A stretch of DNA of 64,000 nucleotides from Deinococcus hopiensis KR-140 (GCF_900176165.1 NZ_FWWU01000009.1:1-64000), one strand, 5' to 3'. Positions 1 through 15,719 are shown, counted from the first letter of the stretch. Notes: generated by a model from the letters alone, not told the origin. Program-made: numbers and translations.

Positions 1-22
1 GGGGGAGAGAGGAGCCGGTGCT

Positions 23-2965
<2,943 letters not shown>

Positions 2966-3244
2966 AGGGCCAGCCAGAGCCCGCACGGGGCATGCGTTGC
3001 TCATGGCAGATTCTGGCCTGGGCTTTCTCAGGCAGCAGGCCCTGAAATTGGGCATCTGGAGCTTGCGGCAGTGGCGGCCGGGCTGAACAGGTGGCACTGA
3101 CCTGCCGGGGAGATGCTTATAGTGTCTGCGGTACACCTCAGCACCCGCCACCGCTGGAGGGCCGCCGAGGGTGAGTCAAGCCCACAAGATTGGTGAGGAC
3201 GGCCGGTTCCCAGACGGGCCCGCCGAAAGCAGGGAGGCAAGCGC

Positions 3245-4513
<1,269 letters not shown>

Positions 4514-4516
4514 GGG

Positions 4517-4582
4517 GTCGCCAGCGGCCAGTCGCCAGTCACCAGATGAAAACCGGTTTGCTGGCGACTGGCCGCTGGCGAC
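4517..4582. repeat. Perfect 22-bp inverted repeat between eno and pyk
   Basis: Arms 4517-4538 and 4561-4582 are perfectly complementary around a 22-nt loop. The sequence is built from repeats of CGCCAG. It would form a very stable RNA hairpin just downstream of the eno stop. No T-run follows, so it may work as an mRNA-stabilising or processing hairpin rather than as a terminator. Confidence 0.75.
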
Positions 4583-4602
4583 TTTTGGAAGGAGTTCCAA
4601 AA
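4583..4602 (+). promoter_or_regulatory. pyk Shine-Dalgarno presented in a hairpin loop
   Basis: TTTTGGAA (4583-4590) and TTCCAAAA (4595-4602) pair perfectly around a 4-nt loop GGAG, the centre of the AAGGAG ribosome-binding site for pyk (ATG 4605). The stem is AU-rich, so the structure could melt with temperature or be rearranged. Confidence 0.55.
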
Positions 4603-4604
4603 AC

Positions 4605-6053
<1,449 letters not shown>

Positions 6054-6075
6054 ATCCTCACTCCCTCTTTATTCT

Positions 6076-6116
6076 AGCTTCGCCTCTCTACGTATAAAAG
6101 GAGGCGAAGCTTTTTT
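6076..6116 (+). terminator. Intrinsic terminator of pyk
   Basis: An 11-bp perfect stem (6076-6086 with 6101-6111) and a 14-nt loop are followed by a T6 run at 6111-6116. Only the + direction has a T tract, so it serves pyk and not the convergent tyrS. Confidence 0.9.
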
Positions 6117-6158
6117 ATCCACAGGGAGCGTGTTTTTCCACAGCCCAAATGTGGATAA
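6115..6158. promoter_or_regulatory. Secondary DnaA-box cluster between pyk and tyrS
   Basis: Two perfect DnaA boxes face each other: TTATCCACA at 6115-6123 and TGTGGATAA at 6150-6158. A one-mismatch box (TTTTCCACA, 6134-6142) lies between them. The cluster sits about 4.3 kb from oriC between convergent genes, so it is not a promoter. It could titrate DnaA or affect its nucleotide state. Confidence 0.7.
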
Positions 6159-6228
6159 CTTTCTGCTCTCCGCGAAGCTCGGCCCTCCCACAACGACGCA
6201 GGAAGGGACCTCCCACAGCCGGGGTGCC

Positions 6229-7464
<1,236 letters not shown>

Positions 7465-7483
7465 GTCGTCTCCAAAAGGAAAG

Positions 7484-7515
7484 GCGGCGCACTCGCTCAC
7501 TTGCAGGTGCGCCGC
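7484..7515 (-). promoter_or_regulatory. Leader hairpin upstream of tyrS
   Basis: On the minus strand GCGGCGCAC (7515-7507) pairs with GTGCGCCGC (7492-7484) around a 14-nt loop. CTTTCCTTTT then follows just before the tyrS ribosome-binding site. It looks like an attenuator terminator. The conserved T-box core was not found, so a tRNA-sensing leader is not supported. Confidence 0.45.
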
Positions 7516-7786
7516 TTTTGGGGTTGGATTTCAGGCTGTGACTGACCCTCCCACCTCAGCGGCGGGGTTTATACGCACGTCGGGTCAGACGCCTCATGCC
7601 CGGCAGTGTAGCAAGTCGGCGGCAGATGAGAAGTGGTGGGGGCGTTGCGGAATATGCAACCCGGGGGAACAGGCAGGGGCGCGGGTCCGTTCAGGCAGGG
7701 AAAGTGCAGAGGGGCACACTGACCGTACCGCAGCTTTCCCACGAGAAACGCCGAATACAAGCCCCTTTCTCCCTCCAGGAGCCACC

Positions 7787-8302
7787 ATGTTCAAAGTGAC
7801 CTTGACTGCTTCCCTGCTCGCCCTCACGTTCGCCAGCGCCGCGCAGACGTATATCCAGCTGCTCAACCCGACCCAGAGCTACGTGACTGGTCGAGGGATG
7901 GTGAAGTTTCCCTTCTCGTATCAGCCTGTCGCGCCCGCGTCTGGCCCCGCCATGTACCGTGACCCCGTGGTGCAGGGCAATTTCGATCAGCTCAAGAGGC
8001 TGGCCGAGTCGAACGGATACAGCCGCTCATGCGTGAGCCGAGAACTGCACCTGATTTCGGGCGGAGGCCTCGGTGCCCTGAAGGCCTCCGAAATGCAGTG
8101 GGTGGGAACACTGCAAAAGGCGCAGGGCTACACCCTCCAGCGTCAGGTCAGCCTGCCCACCTACCGGGCCGAAGGGGAGACCATCAGCGGCACCGCGTAC
8201 CTGCTGAAGGTGCCCGGGCTGAAAATGCTGGAAACCTACGCCTTTTACCGCTACCAGAAGGCGAACAAGAGCTGGGTGCTGGTTTGCGGCTCGGGAGAGT
8301 GA
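7787..8302 (+). CDS. Secreted protein of unknown function
   Basis: A 171-aa protein that begins with a clear signal peptide: positive N-terminus MFK, a hydrophobic core and a likely cleavage at ASAAQ near residue 20, giving an exported mature chain. I recognise no domain. The mature part has a Cys and aromatic-rich middle and a C-terminal segment ending KANKSWVLVCGSGE, suggesting a small beta-rich envelope or periplasmic protein. ATG 7787 follows CCAGGAG. It is divergent from tyrS, with about 320 bp between the two genes. Confidence 0.75.
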   Translation: MFKVTLTASLLALTFASAAQTYIQLLNPTQSYVTGRGMVKFPFSYQPVAPASGPAMYRDPVVQGNFDQLKRLAESNGYSRSCVSRELHLISGGGLGALKASEMQWVGTLQKAQGYTLQRQVSLPTYRAEGETISGTAYLLKVPGLKMLETYAFYRYQKANKSWVLVCGSGE

Positions 8303-8333
8303 ACGTGACCGGCGCAGAAGCTGCCCGGCACGC

Positions 8334-8339
8334 TAACTT
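8334..8339 (+). promoter_or_regulatory. Leaderless -10 box of MOSC gene
   Basis: TAACTT ends 6 nt before GTG 8346, and no Shine-Dalgarno is present. Confidence 0.6.
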
Positions 8340-8345
8340 GTCTCC

Positions 8346-8906
8346 GTGAGGACCCTGCACGAGCTCCGCGCCACCTTTCCCCGGGCCGGACGGCTGGACT
8401 GGATCGGGCTGCGGGAGGCGCGGCGCGCACCCGTGCAGCCCGTCCTTGAAGCTGAGGTGCATCCTCTCGTCGGGCTGATTGGGGACCACGGGCGGCGCGT
8501 GCTCCATCCGGCTTCCACCCGACTGCCGGGTTCGGGCAAGCGGCAGGTCACGCTGCTGCAGGCCGAACACCTGCCCGTGATCGCGGTGTTGACCGGGTTG
8601 GAGCGCGTGCGCCCGGAGGACCTTCGCCGCAACCTGCTGGTGAGCGGCGTACCCCTGCTGGCCCTCAAGGCAGCCCGCTTTCAGGTGGGTGAGGTGGTGC
8701 TGGAGGGCACGGGCGAATGCCACCCCTGCTCGCGGATGGAGGAGACGCTGGGCGAGGGGGGATACAACGCAGTGCGGGGTCACGGCGGTCTGACCGCGCG
8801 GGTACTGAGGGGCGGAGTGGTCCGGGTGGGTGACCCAGTGGTTTTCCTGGGAAACAGCTTCCTTGGAGAAGACCGTGGGGAGAACAGTGCCGACTCCAGC
8901 GCTTGA
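8346..8906 (+). CDS. MOSC domain-containing protein
   Basis: A 186-aa single-domain MOSC protein. The family carries a conserved cysteine that binds sulfur or the molybdenum cofactor and is linked to sulfur transfer. Here the cysteine region is ECHPCSRMEE, with the typical RRNLLVSG and GDPVVFLG blocks on either side. The GTG start is supported by a TANNNT box 6 nt upstream, indicating a leaderless mRNA. The 3' end overlaps the next gene, trmK, so the two are likely co-expressed. Substrate is unknown. Confidence 0.85.
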   Translation: MRTLHELRATFPRAGRLDWIGLREARRAPVQPVLEAEVHPLVGLIGDHGRRVLHPASTRLPGSGKRQVTLLQAEHLPVIAVLTGLERVRPEDLRRNLLVSGVPLLALKAARFQVGEVVLEGTGECHPCSRMEETLGEGGYNAVRGHGGLTARVLRGGVVRVGDPVVFLGNSFLGEDRGENSADSSA

Positions 8907-9564
8907 CCCCCGCCTGGAAGCGGTGCTGAACCTGATTCGAGTCGAGACGCACGCCGACATCGGCTCAGACCACGCCCACCTCCCCATTCGCCTGATCCGG
9001 GAGGGGCGCGTCCGGCACTGCGTGGTGGTGGAACTTCACCCTGGTCCCCTCGCCCTGGCCCGGCACAACGTGAATCGCGCCCGACTGGAGGACCGAATTG
9101 ATGTGCGGGAGGGCGACGGGCTCGGGCCTCTGCACCCAGGAGAGGTGGAGAGCGCCAGCGTGACCGGCATGGGCGCGGGGACCATCGCGGGTATCCTGCG
9201 CCGGGGTGGCGGGCGGGTGCCGCCGGCCCTGGTGCTGCAACCCAATGACTCGCCCCTGCCGCTGCGGAGCTGGGCGCGCGAGGCGGGTTACCATCTGCGG
9301 GCCGAGCGGCTGATTCCCGGGTACTGGCCCTATCCGGTGTTGCAGTTGGAGTCCTCACATGGCCCTGACCCGGCTTACGCAAACCTACCCCTCTCGGCGG
9401 CCCTGCGTTACGGGCCTCACCTGCTGAGGGAGGGCTCAGCCCTGCTTCGCCAGAAGATTTGGGCCGATGTGGTGCGCCTCACTCCCCTGGCTGCGCCGGG
9501 CCGCACGGCGCAGACTGAACTGGAGACGGCGCAGGAAGCCCTGACCCTGCTGGGCGCGCCATAA
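8875..9564 (+). CDS. trmK: tRNA (adenine(22)-N(1))-methyltransferase TrmK
   Basis: SAM-dependent methyltransferase of the TrmK family, which modifies A22 of tRNA. The protein is 229 aa from GTG 8875. Motif I is HADIGSDHAHLPI near residue 21, then an acidic VELHPGPLALARHNV and the family block GMGAGTIAGIL. The GTG 8875 start has GGAG 6 nt upstream; GTG 8887 is an alternative. It overlaps the end of the MOSC gene by 32 nt in another frame. Confidence 0.88.
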   Translation: MGRTVPTPALDPRLEAVLNLIRVETHADIGSDHAHLPIRLIREGRVRHCVVVELHPGPLALARHNVNRARLEDRIDVREGDGLGPLHPGEVESASVTGMGAGTIAGILRRGGGRVPPALVLQPNDSPLPLRSWAREAGYHLRAERLIPGYWPYPVLQLESSHGPDPAYANLPLSAALRYGPHLLREGSALLRQKIWADVVRLTPLAAPGRTAQTELETAQEALTLLGAP

Positions 9565-9573
9565 AACCAGAAT

Positions 9574-9645
9574 AAAAAACCCGCCTTGTGCGGCGGTGGT
9601 AGAAAAAAGGTAACCCGGTATACAACGAAAGTCGACGAGACCCAC
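9574..9645 (-). repeat. Promoter-terminator module A
   Basis: On the minus strand: -35 TCGACT (9635-9630), 17-nt spacer, -10 TACCTT (9612-9607), 10 nt, then a hairpin CCGCC/GGCGG (9596-9592 with 9585-9581) and T6 (9579-9574). It points away from the adjacent IS element and toward the end of trmK. It aligns without gaps with module B, about 69 percent identical by hand count. Confidence 0.7.
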
Positions 9646-11051
9646 TGGGATGCGGACGAAAGTCTGCATATTTGAGAGCGGACGAGAAGAGGTGGTGCAA
9701 GCTGGAGGAATGAAGCCATACGTGCCCCGCGGCGCGTTCATGCGCCACCTCGACGCCTTCCAACCCCTCTTTCGCGACCGACGCCTGTTCCAGGGTTTTT
9801 CAACCACGGTGCAGGGGATCCTTGCCTCAGGTGGTTTACGGCTGTCACAGATTGCCCGGTGTGCCCCTGGAACATAGAGCACGCCGAACGCCGGCTGCGT
9901 CGCCTGGTGCACAACCAGAATGCTCGATCGGACCTTCGTCCTGCTCGCCTGACGGAGGCGCTGACCGACATGGGTGCCCGCCGGATGGCGGGCAGCGACG
10001 AAGTCCTGGTGATTCTCGACGAGTCCGACCTCCGGAAGCCGCACAGCGAACACCTGGAGCATCTGGATCGGGTGCGCTCTTTACAGGGAACGCCCGTCCG
10101 CGGTTTTCATACCCTGTGTGCCTTGGGCATCGCCCCGAATGGAACGAGGGCCGTGCTGTATCAGACGAGCTTCAGCACCCTTGCACCAGGATTTCGCAGC
10201 AAGAACAGCGAGTACCGCGCCGCGGTACTCGCGGTCAAAGATGCGCTCGCACAGCAGGGGGTGACACGACTGGTCTGGGTCCTCGACCGAGGGTTTGACA
10301 GCATCGACCTGTTGCGGTTTCTCCACAAGCAAGGGCAGCTTTTTCTTGTTCGTGCCGCTCACCTGGACCGTAAGGTCCAAGCTGACATTGGACTTCCGGC
10401 CCTGCCCCTGGCGGAGCAACTTCACCGCGCTTCTCGCCTGACGACCCTCTCAACCGAGAGGGTCATGTTTGATCCAGCAAGCAAGCGCCGCGCCGCGTTG
10501 CTCAACGTCCACGTGCACGGCATGACCGTGCACGTTCCGGGTCCCTCACCTCTGATCTGTACCGCCCTCCGCCTGGAAGCCAAAGCCCTGCAGGGGCATG
10601 GCTGGGTCCTTCTCAGCAACCTGCCTCTTCCCGAGGATGACGTCGCTGCACGCGCACGTCTGGCGACGCGTCTGGTTCAGGCCTACCGTCAGCGTTGGGC
10701 TACCTTGGACGTCTTCGCTTGGACCAAAGGCGTGCTGAAGTGGGAAAGTGTTCGCCTGATGCACTTCGAAGGTCTGCGGGTGTTGGTGGGCTGTGCGTGG
10801 ATCGTCGCTGCCTTCCTCTTCGAACTGGGGACCACCCTAAACGACCGACAACTCCGCCTGGTCGCTCATCTCGGAGGCTGGAGACAGCAAGAACAACACC
10901 GACCGGGGAAGCGGGTCCTCACCTGGGGCCTCGAACGCCTCGCCATCTTCGTGATGATGCGAGAACAACGTTCAGATCCAGCACGCAAAGATGAGGTTGA
11001 CGCCCTCCTCGACAGCCTTTTCGCCCCTTGATCTTTTCGTCTGCATTTCAG
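9645..11051 (+). mobile_element. IS4-like insertion sequence, degenerate copy
   Basis: The element is about 1.4 kb. Imperfect terminal inverted repeats read CTGGGATGCGGACGAAAG at the left and, reversed, CTGAAATGCAGACGAAAA at the right, 14 of 18 matching. The outer ends were placed by comparison with the intact element at 54.4 kb. No matching target duplication is seen. Each end is 9 nt from the -35 box of an outward-facing module (A on the left, B on the right). The transposase is frameshifted, so the copy is probably immobile. Confidence 0.75.
9710..11031 (+). pseudogene. IS4-family transposase, frameshifted
   Basis: ATG 9710 follows GGAGG and opens a reading frame matching the N-terminus of the intact transposase at 54.4-55.8 kb (DRRLFQGF, GILASG). 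It stops at 9877, while the rest of the protein continues in the -1 frame from about 9860. Compared with the intact copy, a few bases appear deleted near 9858-9875. The second part keeps DDE-type features: an Asp in VILDESDLRKPH, an Asp in VLDRGFD, and the C-terminal Y-x2-R ... K block YRQRWATLDVFAWTK. No programmed slippery heptamer is evident, so decay is preferred over regulated frameshifting. Confidence 0.8.
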
Positions 11052-11122
11052 TGCATAACGTTGACAGTGGCTGTATCCCGCGCTATTCTTTTTTCATCAC
11101 CGCCTGAAGAGGCGGCTTTTTT
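11052..11122 (+). repeat. Promoter-terminator module B
   Basis: TGCATAAC precedes -35 TTGACA (11061-11066), a 17-nt spacer and -10 TATTCT (11084-11089). After 10 nt comes a hairpin CCGCC/GGCGG (11100-11104, 11111-11115) and T6 (11117-11122). It starts directly at the right end of the degenerate IS element. This is the best promoter match of the four modules. Confidence 0.75.
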
Positions 11123-11198
11123 ATTTGTTACTTCAGCTCTAAACGCCCCTTTACCTGCGTCTCGTCTGTCTCGCCGCCACGGCAGGCAGGCTGAGCGC

Positions 11199-11378
11199 AT
11201 GAGCGACGACACGCAAAAGACCGGCTACGATCCCGCCAACACCTCGCCCGCTGAGGGGCAGAGCCATCCTATTCCCGAGGCGGCGCGCGGCCAGGACCCG
11301 AACATTGATCCCGCCGATAAGGACCAGCCCGCCGAGGGGGGACGCGAGGAAGCCGAAGACGATACGGGCCGTGGCTGA
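11199..11378 (+). CDS. Small acidic, probably disordered protein
   Basis: A 59-aa reading frame very rich in Asp, Glu, Pro, Gly and Gln and lacking hydrophobic segments, so probably unstructured. No family is recognised. No strong ribosome-binding site precedes ATG 11199. Its stop overlaps the proposed GTG start of nth by 8 nt, suggesting coupled translation. GC-rich third positions match the neighbours. It may be a Deinococcus-specific protein or an over-called frame. Confidence 0.5.
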   Translation: MSDDTQKTGYDPANTSPAEGQSHPIPEAARGQDPNIDPADKDQPAEGGREEAEDDTGRG

Positions 11379-12162
11379 AGAACAGCTCCTGAATGTGGCC
11401 CGCACCGACGAGGAGCGGGCCGAACTGCTGCGCTGGATGTACGCCACCCTGCGCCCAGAATACGGCGAGAAGCCCCTGGTGGCCCGGCGTGCGCCCATGC
11501 ACGAGCTGATCAGCACCATCCTGTCGCAGCGCACCACCCATCAGGACGAGGAAGCCGCCTACCAAGAACTGCTGACCCTCGGAAGCTGGGACGAGATTAT
11601 CGATGCTCCCACCGGGGCCGTGGCCCACGCCATCCGCCGCAGTAACTACCCGGAGAGCAAGGCCCCGCGCATTCAGGCCACGCTGAAGGCGGTCCGCGAG
11701 CAGCGGGGCGGGTACGATCTGGACTTTCTGGCCGGTCTTCCAGTGAAGGACGCGGTGAAGTGGCTGACAGACTTGCCCGGCGTGGGCATCAAGACCGCCT
11801 CGCTGGTGCTGCTGTTTAACTACGCCCGGCCCGTCTTTCCGGTGGACACCCACGTTCACCGCATCAACACCCGGGTAGGCACCATTCCCCGCATGGGCGA
11901 GCAGGCGGCTCACCGAGCGCTCCTCAAGCTGCTGCCGCCGGACCCGCCCTTTCTGTACGAGTTGCACGTCAATTTGCTGAGGCACGGCCAACGGGTTTGT
12001 ATCTGGGGACGTCCGAAGTGCCCCGCCTGCGTGCTGCGCGAGCGCTGCGATGCCCACGTGATCTACGGGAACAACGTGCCCAGTTTTGGGGAAAAGCCCC
12101 CCAAGCCAGAGGGCAAAGTCCCCAAGGCTGGAGACCTGTTCAGCGCCGGGGGGGAGGGCTAG
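11371..12162 (+). CDS. nth: Endonuclease III (DNA glycosylase/AP lyase)
   Basis: Base-excision repair enzyme that removes oxidised pyrimidines and cleaves AP sites. From GTG 11371 it has 263 aa. The helix-hairpin-helix LPGVGIKTAS carries the catalytic Lys, and PVDTHVHR carries the catalytic Asp. A 4Fe-4S cluster loop has spacing C-x6-C-x2-C-x5-C in CIWGRPKCPACVLRERC. A Lys/Pro-rich tail follows. ATG 11305 in the same frame would add 22 residues without family similarity, so the overlapping GTG is preferred although its ribosome-binding site is weak. Confidence 0.92.
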   Translation: MAEEQLLNVARTDEERAELLRWMYATLRPEYGEKPLVARRAPMHELISTILSQRTTHQDEEAAYQELLTLGSWDEIIDAPTGAVAHAIRRSNYPESKAPRIQATLKAVREQRGGYDLDFLAGLPVKDAVKWLTDLPGVGIKTASLVLLFNYARPVFPVDTHVHRINTRVGTIPRMGEQAAHRALLKLLPPDPPFLYELHVNLLRHGQRVCIWGRPKCPACVLRERCDAHVIYGNNVPSFGEKPPKPEGKVPKAGDLFSAGGEG

Positions 12163-12190
12163 CCCTCCGCTCTTTGCCGCTGGGAGGCCT

Positions 12191-12805
12191 TCAGCCCCGC
12201 TCGCGTTCCCGCAGCACCACCTGCACCAGCCCAAGCGTGACCAGTTCGGTTTCTTCCGGGCGCACGGGACGCAGTTCCTCCACCGTGAAGCGGCGGGAAA
12301 AGACGCTGCGGCGCTTGCGAACGCGGAAGGCGGGCTGTCCGGCGGCGTCCGTTACGGTATAGGTGGGGTTGACGAGGTAATCAAAGCCCATGGCGACCAC
12401 GTCGCCCACCAGCGGAACCGCGCCGATCACGCCCTCCAGCACACCCAGCCAGGGATGATCGTCGCGAATGGTGAACTCGGGGCGGCCATCCGGCCCCAGG
12501 AGCTCGTACCCCGCTGCCCAGAGGGTGCGCATCCCCTGCGCCTGGAGCGCGCCCACCTCGCTCTTATCAGCGCGCTGAATCAGGCGTCGGGCCTTCCAGT
12601 CGAGCGCCCCCGCCATCAGCCCCTGCGCGCGGATGCCGTGGGTCTGGTGCTTGCGGGCCTCGTCGGCAAACACGCGCACCTCGTCGCGGATGCTGAATTT
12701 CTTCTCCTTGACCACCGCAATAAGGTGGCCAGAGGCGTCAGTCACGCGCAGCTCGGTAAAGAGGCTGAACTTGAATTCGAGGCTAAGCGGAAAGGTGGCC
12801 TGCAT
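12191..12805 (-). CDS. LURP-one-like (LOR/tubby fold) protein
   Basis: A 204-aa protein with the layout of the LURP-one-related superfamily: beta-strand-rich repeats with motifs such as VVKEKKFSIRDEVRVF, then GRPEFTIRDDHPWLGVLEGV, and a late PAFRVRKRRSVFSRRFTVE. A membrane-facing amphipathic stretch near residue 110 (GVIGAVPLVGDVVAMGF) could act as an anchor. Function is unknown in bacteria. ATG 12805 lies 31 nt downstream of the fmt stop on the same strand, so it is probably the third gene of a def-fmt operon. Confidence 0.75.
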   Translation of the reverse strand: MQATFPLSLEFKFSLFTELRVTDASGHLIAVVKEKKFSIRDEVRVFADEARKHQTHGIRAQGLMAGALDWKARRLIQRADKSEVGALQAQGMRTLWAAGYELLGPDGRPEFTIRDDHPWLGVLEGVIGAVPLVGDVVAMGFDYLVNPTYTVTDAAGQPAFRVRKRRSVFSRRFTVEELRPVRPEETELVTLGLVQVVLRERERG

Positions 12806-12836
12806 AAAGGTGGGCTGCACACCTCCAGGTACGCCT

Positions 12837-13780
12837 TCAGGACGAGGGTGGTTCCCAGAGATCAAAGCGCGTACCCGCCGAGACGCCCGCACTCTGCGCC
12901 CAAAGTGCGGCGGACTGGGCCCTCCGCGCCTCCGGTTGCACGGTCTCCAAGCGCACAGCTCCCCGCCCGCACGCCACCCTCAGCCCCTCGCTGTCCACAC
13001 CCAGCACCTCGCCGGGTTGACCCTGGCCCTCCGCTATACCCAGGCCGCCGAGCTTCAGGCGCGCACCGTTGAGGAAGGCCGTGGTCTGGGGCCAGGCCGC
13101 CACGCCCTGGAAACGGTTGACCACTGCCCCTGCGTCCTCCCCCCAGCGCACAAAGCCGTCCTCCTTGACGAGCATGGGCGCGTGGGTGGCTTTTGCCTCG
13201 TCCTGCGGCGTGGGGATTAGGTCCGGCAGGCGCGAGAGGGCCTCCACAATCAGCCGGGCAGCCTGGGTGCTCAGGGCGTCGGCGAGTTCTATGCTGGTCC
13301 ATTCCGGGGCAATGGGCAGTTCCTCCTGAAGCAGAATTGGCCCCGTGTCCATGCCTTCGTCGGTCTGCATGATGGTCGTGCCCGTCACGGATTCGCCGCG
13401 AATGAGGGCCCACTGGATCGGTGCGGCTCCGCGGTACGCGGGCAGCAGGCTGGTGTGTGTATTCAGGAAGCCGAAGCGGGGTAGGGCGAGCAGCGGCGCG
13501 GGCAAGATTTTGCCGTAGGCGCAGGTAACGGCCACGTCCGCTCCGCTGTCACGCAGCTGCGCCTCGAACGTCCCGTTTCCCCGCAGCTTTTTCGGTTGGG
13601 CGAGCGGCAAACCCAGTTCGGCGGCGCGGGCAGCAACGGGCGGTGGCGTGAGCTTGAGGCCCCGGCCCACGGGCTTGTCGGGCTGCGCGACGACGAGCAC
13701 CACTTCAAAGCGCTCCCGGATGGCCTCCAGCACGGGCAGGGCAAAAGTGGGCGAGCCGAAAAACGCGATGCGGGGAGCGC

Positions 13781-13784
<4 letters not shown>
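12837..13784 (-). CDS. fmt: Methionyl-tRNA formyltransferase
   Basis: Formylates initiator Met-tRNA using 10-formyl-THF. The protein is 315 aa, the usual length. The N-terminus (RIAFFGSPTFALPVLEA) is the Rossmann-like opening. The catalytic formyltransferase signature includes LNTHTSLLPAYRGAAPIQWA and the downstream TDEGMDTGPILLQ. It starts with TTG 13784, whose TTGA overlaps the def stop by 4 nt, an arrangement that couples synthesis of the formylating and deformylating enzymes. Confidence 0.96.
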
Positions 13785-14431
<647 letters not shown>

Positions 14432-14541
14432 ATCCCTCCGTTTTACCAGAGGGACGCTTCCCCGGTGCAGACGTACGGCACCTTGGCGCGGGGGACAAGT
14501 CACGGTCAGGGCCTTCTCACACCTGGCCCACTGCCCTCATT

Positions 14542-14547
14542 TACGGT
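14542..14547 (+). promoter_or_regulatory. Leaderless -10 box of TPR gene
   Basis: TACGGT lies 6 nt before ATG 14554, with no Shine-Dalgarno. Confidence 0.55.
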
Positions 14548-14553
14548 CAGATC

Positions 14554-15702
14554 ATGCCCATACGCCTGACCCTGCTTCTGACCGCCGCCCTGCTGGGAAC
14601 TGCCACTGCACAGACCAGCACCCAGGCCGACTCCAGCGCCCAGAACGCCGCTCCTGCCCAGACGGCCGAGGAAAACGCTGCCCAGACGCGCAGCCTCGCT
14701 GACAAGGCGCGCGCCACCTACCCGAAGGGCAGCGCCAGCATCGATCAGCCGCTGTGGAAGCAGGCCGCCGACGCTGCGGAGCGGGCCGTCAAGCAGGCCC
14801 CGAACAACCCGGAGTACCTGCGGCTGCGTGCCCAGATCTATACCGAAGTCGGCTTCTGGAAGCAGGCGGAACTGGGCTGGAACGCCTATTTCAAGGCCGG
14901 GCAGCCCAGCGAGGCCGAGCGGGGACAGGCGGCCTTCGTGCAGTACAACCTGGGGTACGCGGCCTACAAGCGCAACCTGATGGACCAGGCAGCGAAATTC
15001 TTCGCGGGCTGCACAGAGCTCGATCCAAGGAACGCGGACTGCGTGGGCTGGTCGGCCCGCACAGCACTGGAAGCTGGAAACTACGCCCAGGCGGACAAGC
15101 TCTACGGGCAGGCCCTGACCCTGAAGCCGAACGACAAGACGCTCGCGTACTTCCGGGACCTCTCAGGGCGGGCAGGGCGTTACGGTCCGGCCGCCACCCG
15201 CGCCTTCAGCCGCGCCTTCGAGGACCTGGACGCGGGACGCAAGGAAAAGGCGCTCGAAGGCTTTCAGGAAGCCGCCCACACCGCCGCCAACTTCGCCGAG
15301 GCGTGGCGGCAGGCCGGAAAGCTGGCGCTGGAACTGGGTAACGCCCAGGCTGCCGCCACCGCTTACCAGGGCGTGAGCACCCTGCCCGAGGCGAGCGCGG
15401 CGGACCGCTTCAACCTCGCCCTGGCGCAGGAGGGCGTGCAATACGGGCTCAACGCGGTGAAGACCTTCCGCGAGGCCTACGCCAAATACGCGGCGGGGCA
15501 GAAGGACGCCGCTGCTATCGGTTTTCAGGCGGCCGCCACCCAGAACCCCAAGTACGCCAAAGCCTGGGCGTGGCTGGGCCGCGTGCGCTACGAGGCGAAG
15601 GACTATCCGGGCGCAACCGAAGCCTACGGCCAGGCCGTGCAACTCGATCCAAACGACAAGTCGAGCGCGTACTACCTGAAGTTGGCGCAGCAGGGCAAGT
15701 AA
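14554..15702 (+). CDS. Exported TPR-repeat protein
   Basis: A 382-aa protein with a signal peptide (MPIRLTLLLTAALLGTATAQ, cleavage after TATA). A low-complexity Ala/Gln/Thr stretch is followed by a long run of tetratricopeptide repeats, for example AWLGRVRYEAKDYPGATEAY and AVQLDPNDKSSAYYLKLAQQ at the C-terminus. TPR arrays scaffold protein complexes, here probably in the periplasm or cell envelope. The ATG start is supported by the signal peptide and a leaderless promoter. The partner is unknown. Confidence 0.85.
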   Translation: MPIRLTLLLTAALLGTATAQTSTQADSSAQNAAPAQTAEENAAQTRSLADKARATYPKGSASIDQPLWKQAADAAERAVKQAPNNPEYLRLRAQIYTEVGFWKQAELGWNAYFKAGQPSEAERGQAAFVQYNLGYAAYKRNLMDQAAKFFAGCTELDPRNADCVGWSARTALEAGNYAQADKLYGQALTLKPNDKTLAYFRDLSGRAGRYGPAATRAFSRAFEDLDAGRKEKALEGFQEAAHTAANFAEAWRQAGKLALELGNAQAAATAYQGVSTLPEASAADRFNLALAQEGVQYGLNAVKTFREAYAKYAAGQKDAAAIGFQAAATQNPKYAKAWAWLGRVRYEAKDYPGATEAYGQAVQLDPNDKSSAYYLKLAQQGK

Positions 15703-15719
15703 AGGCTGAGGGCCGTCAC

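Noticed and set aside
7465..7600. T-box riboswitch upstream of tyrS
   Set aside because: No AGGGTGGNACCGCG-like core was found; only a generic hairpin is present.
9710..11031. Programmed -1 frameshift in the IS4-like transposase
   Set aside because: No slippery heptamer or downstream stem is apparent, and the intact copy at 54.4 kb uses one continuous frame.
11052..11122. Module as a radiation-desiccation response motif (RDRM)
   Set aside because: TGCATAA...TTGAC resembles parts of the 17-bp RDRM palindrome but is not palindromic, and it sits as a -35 box instead.
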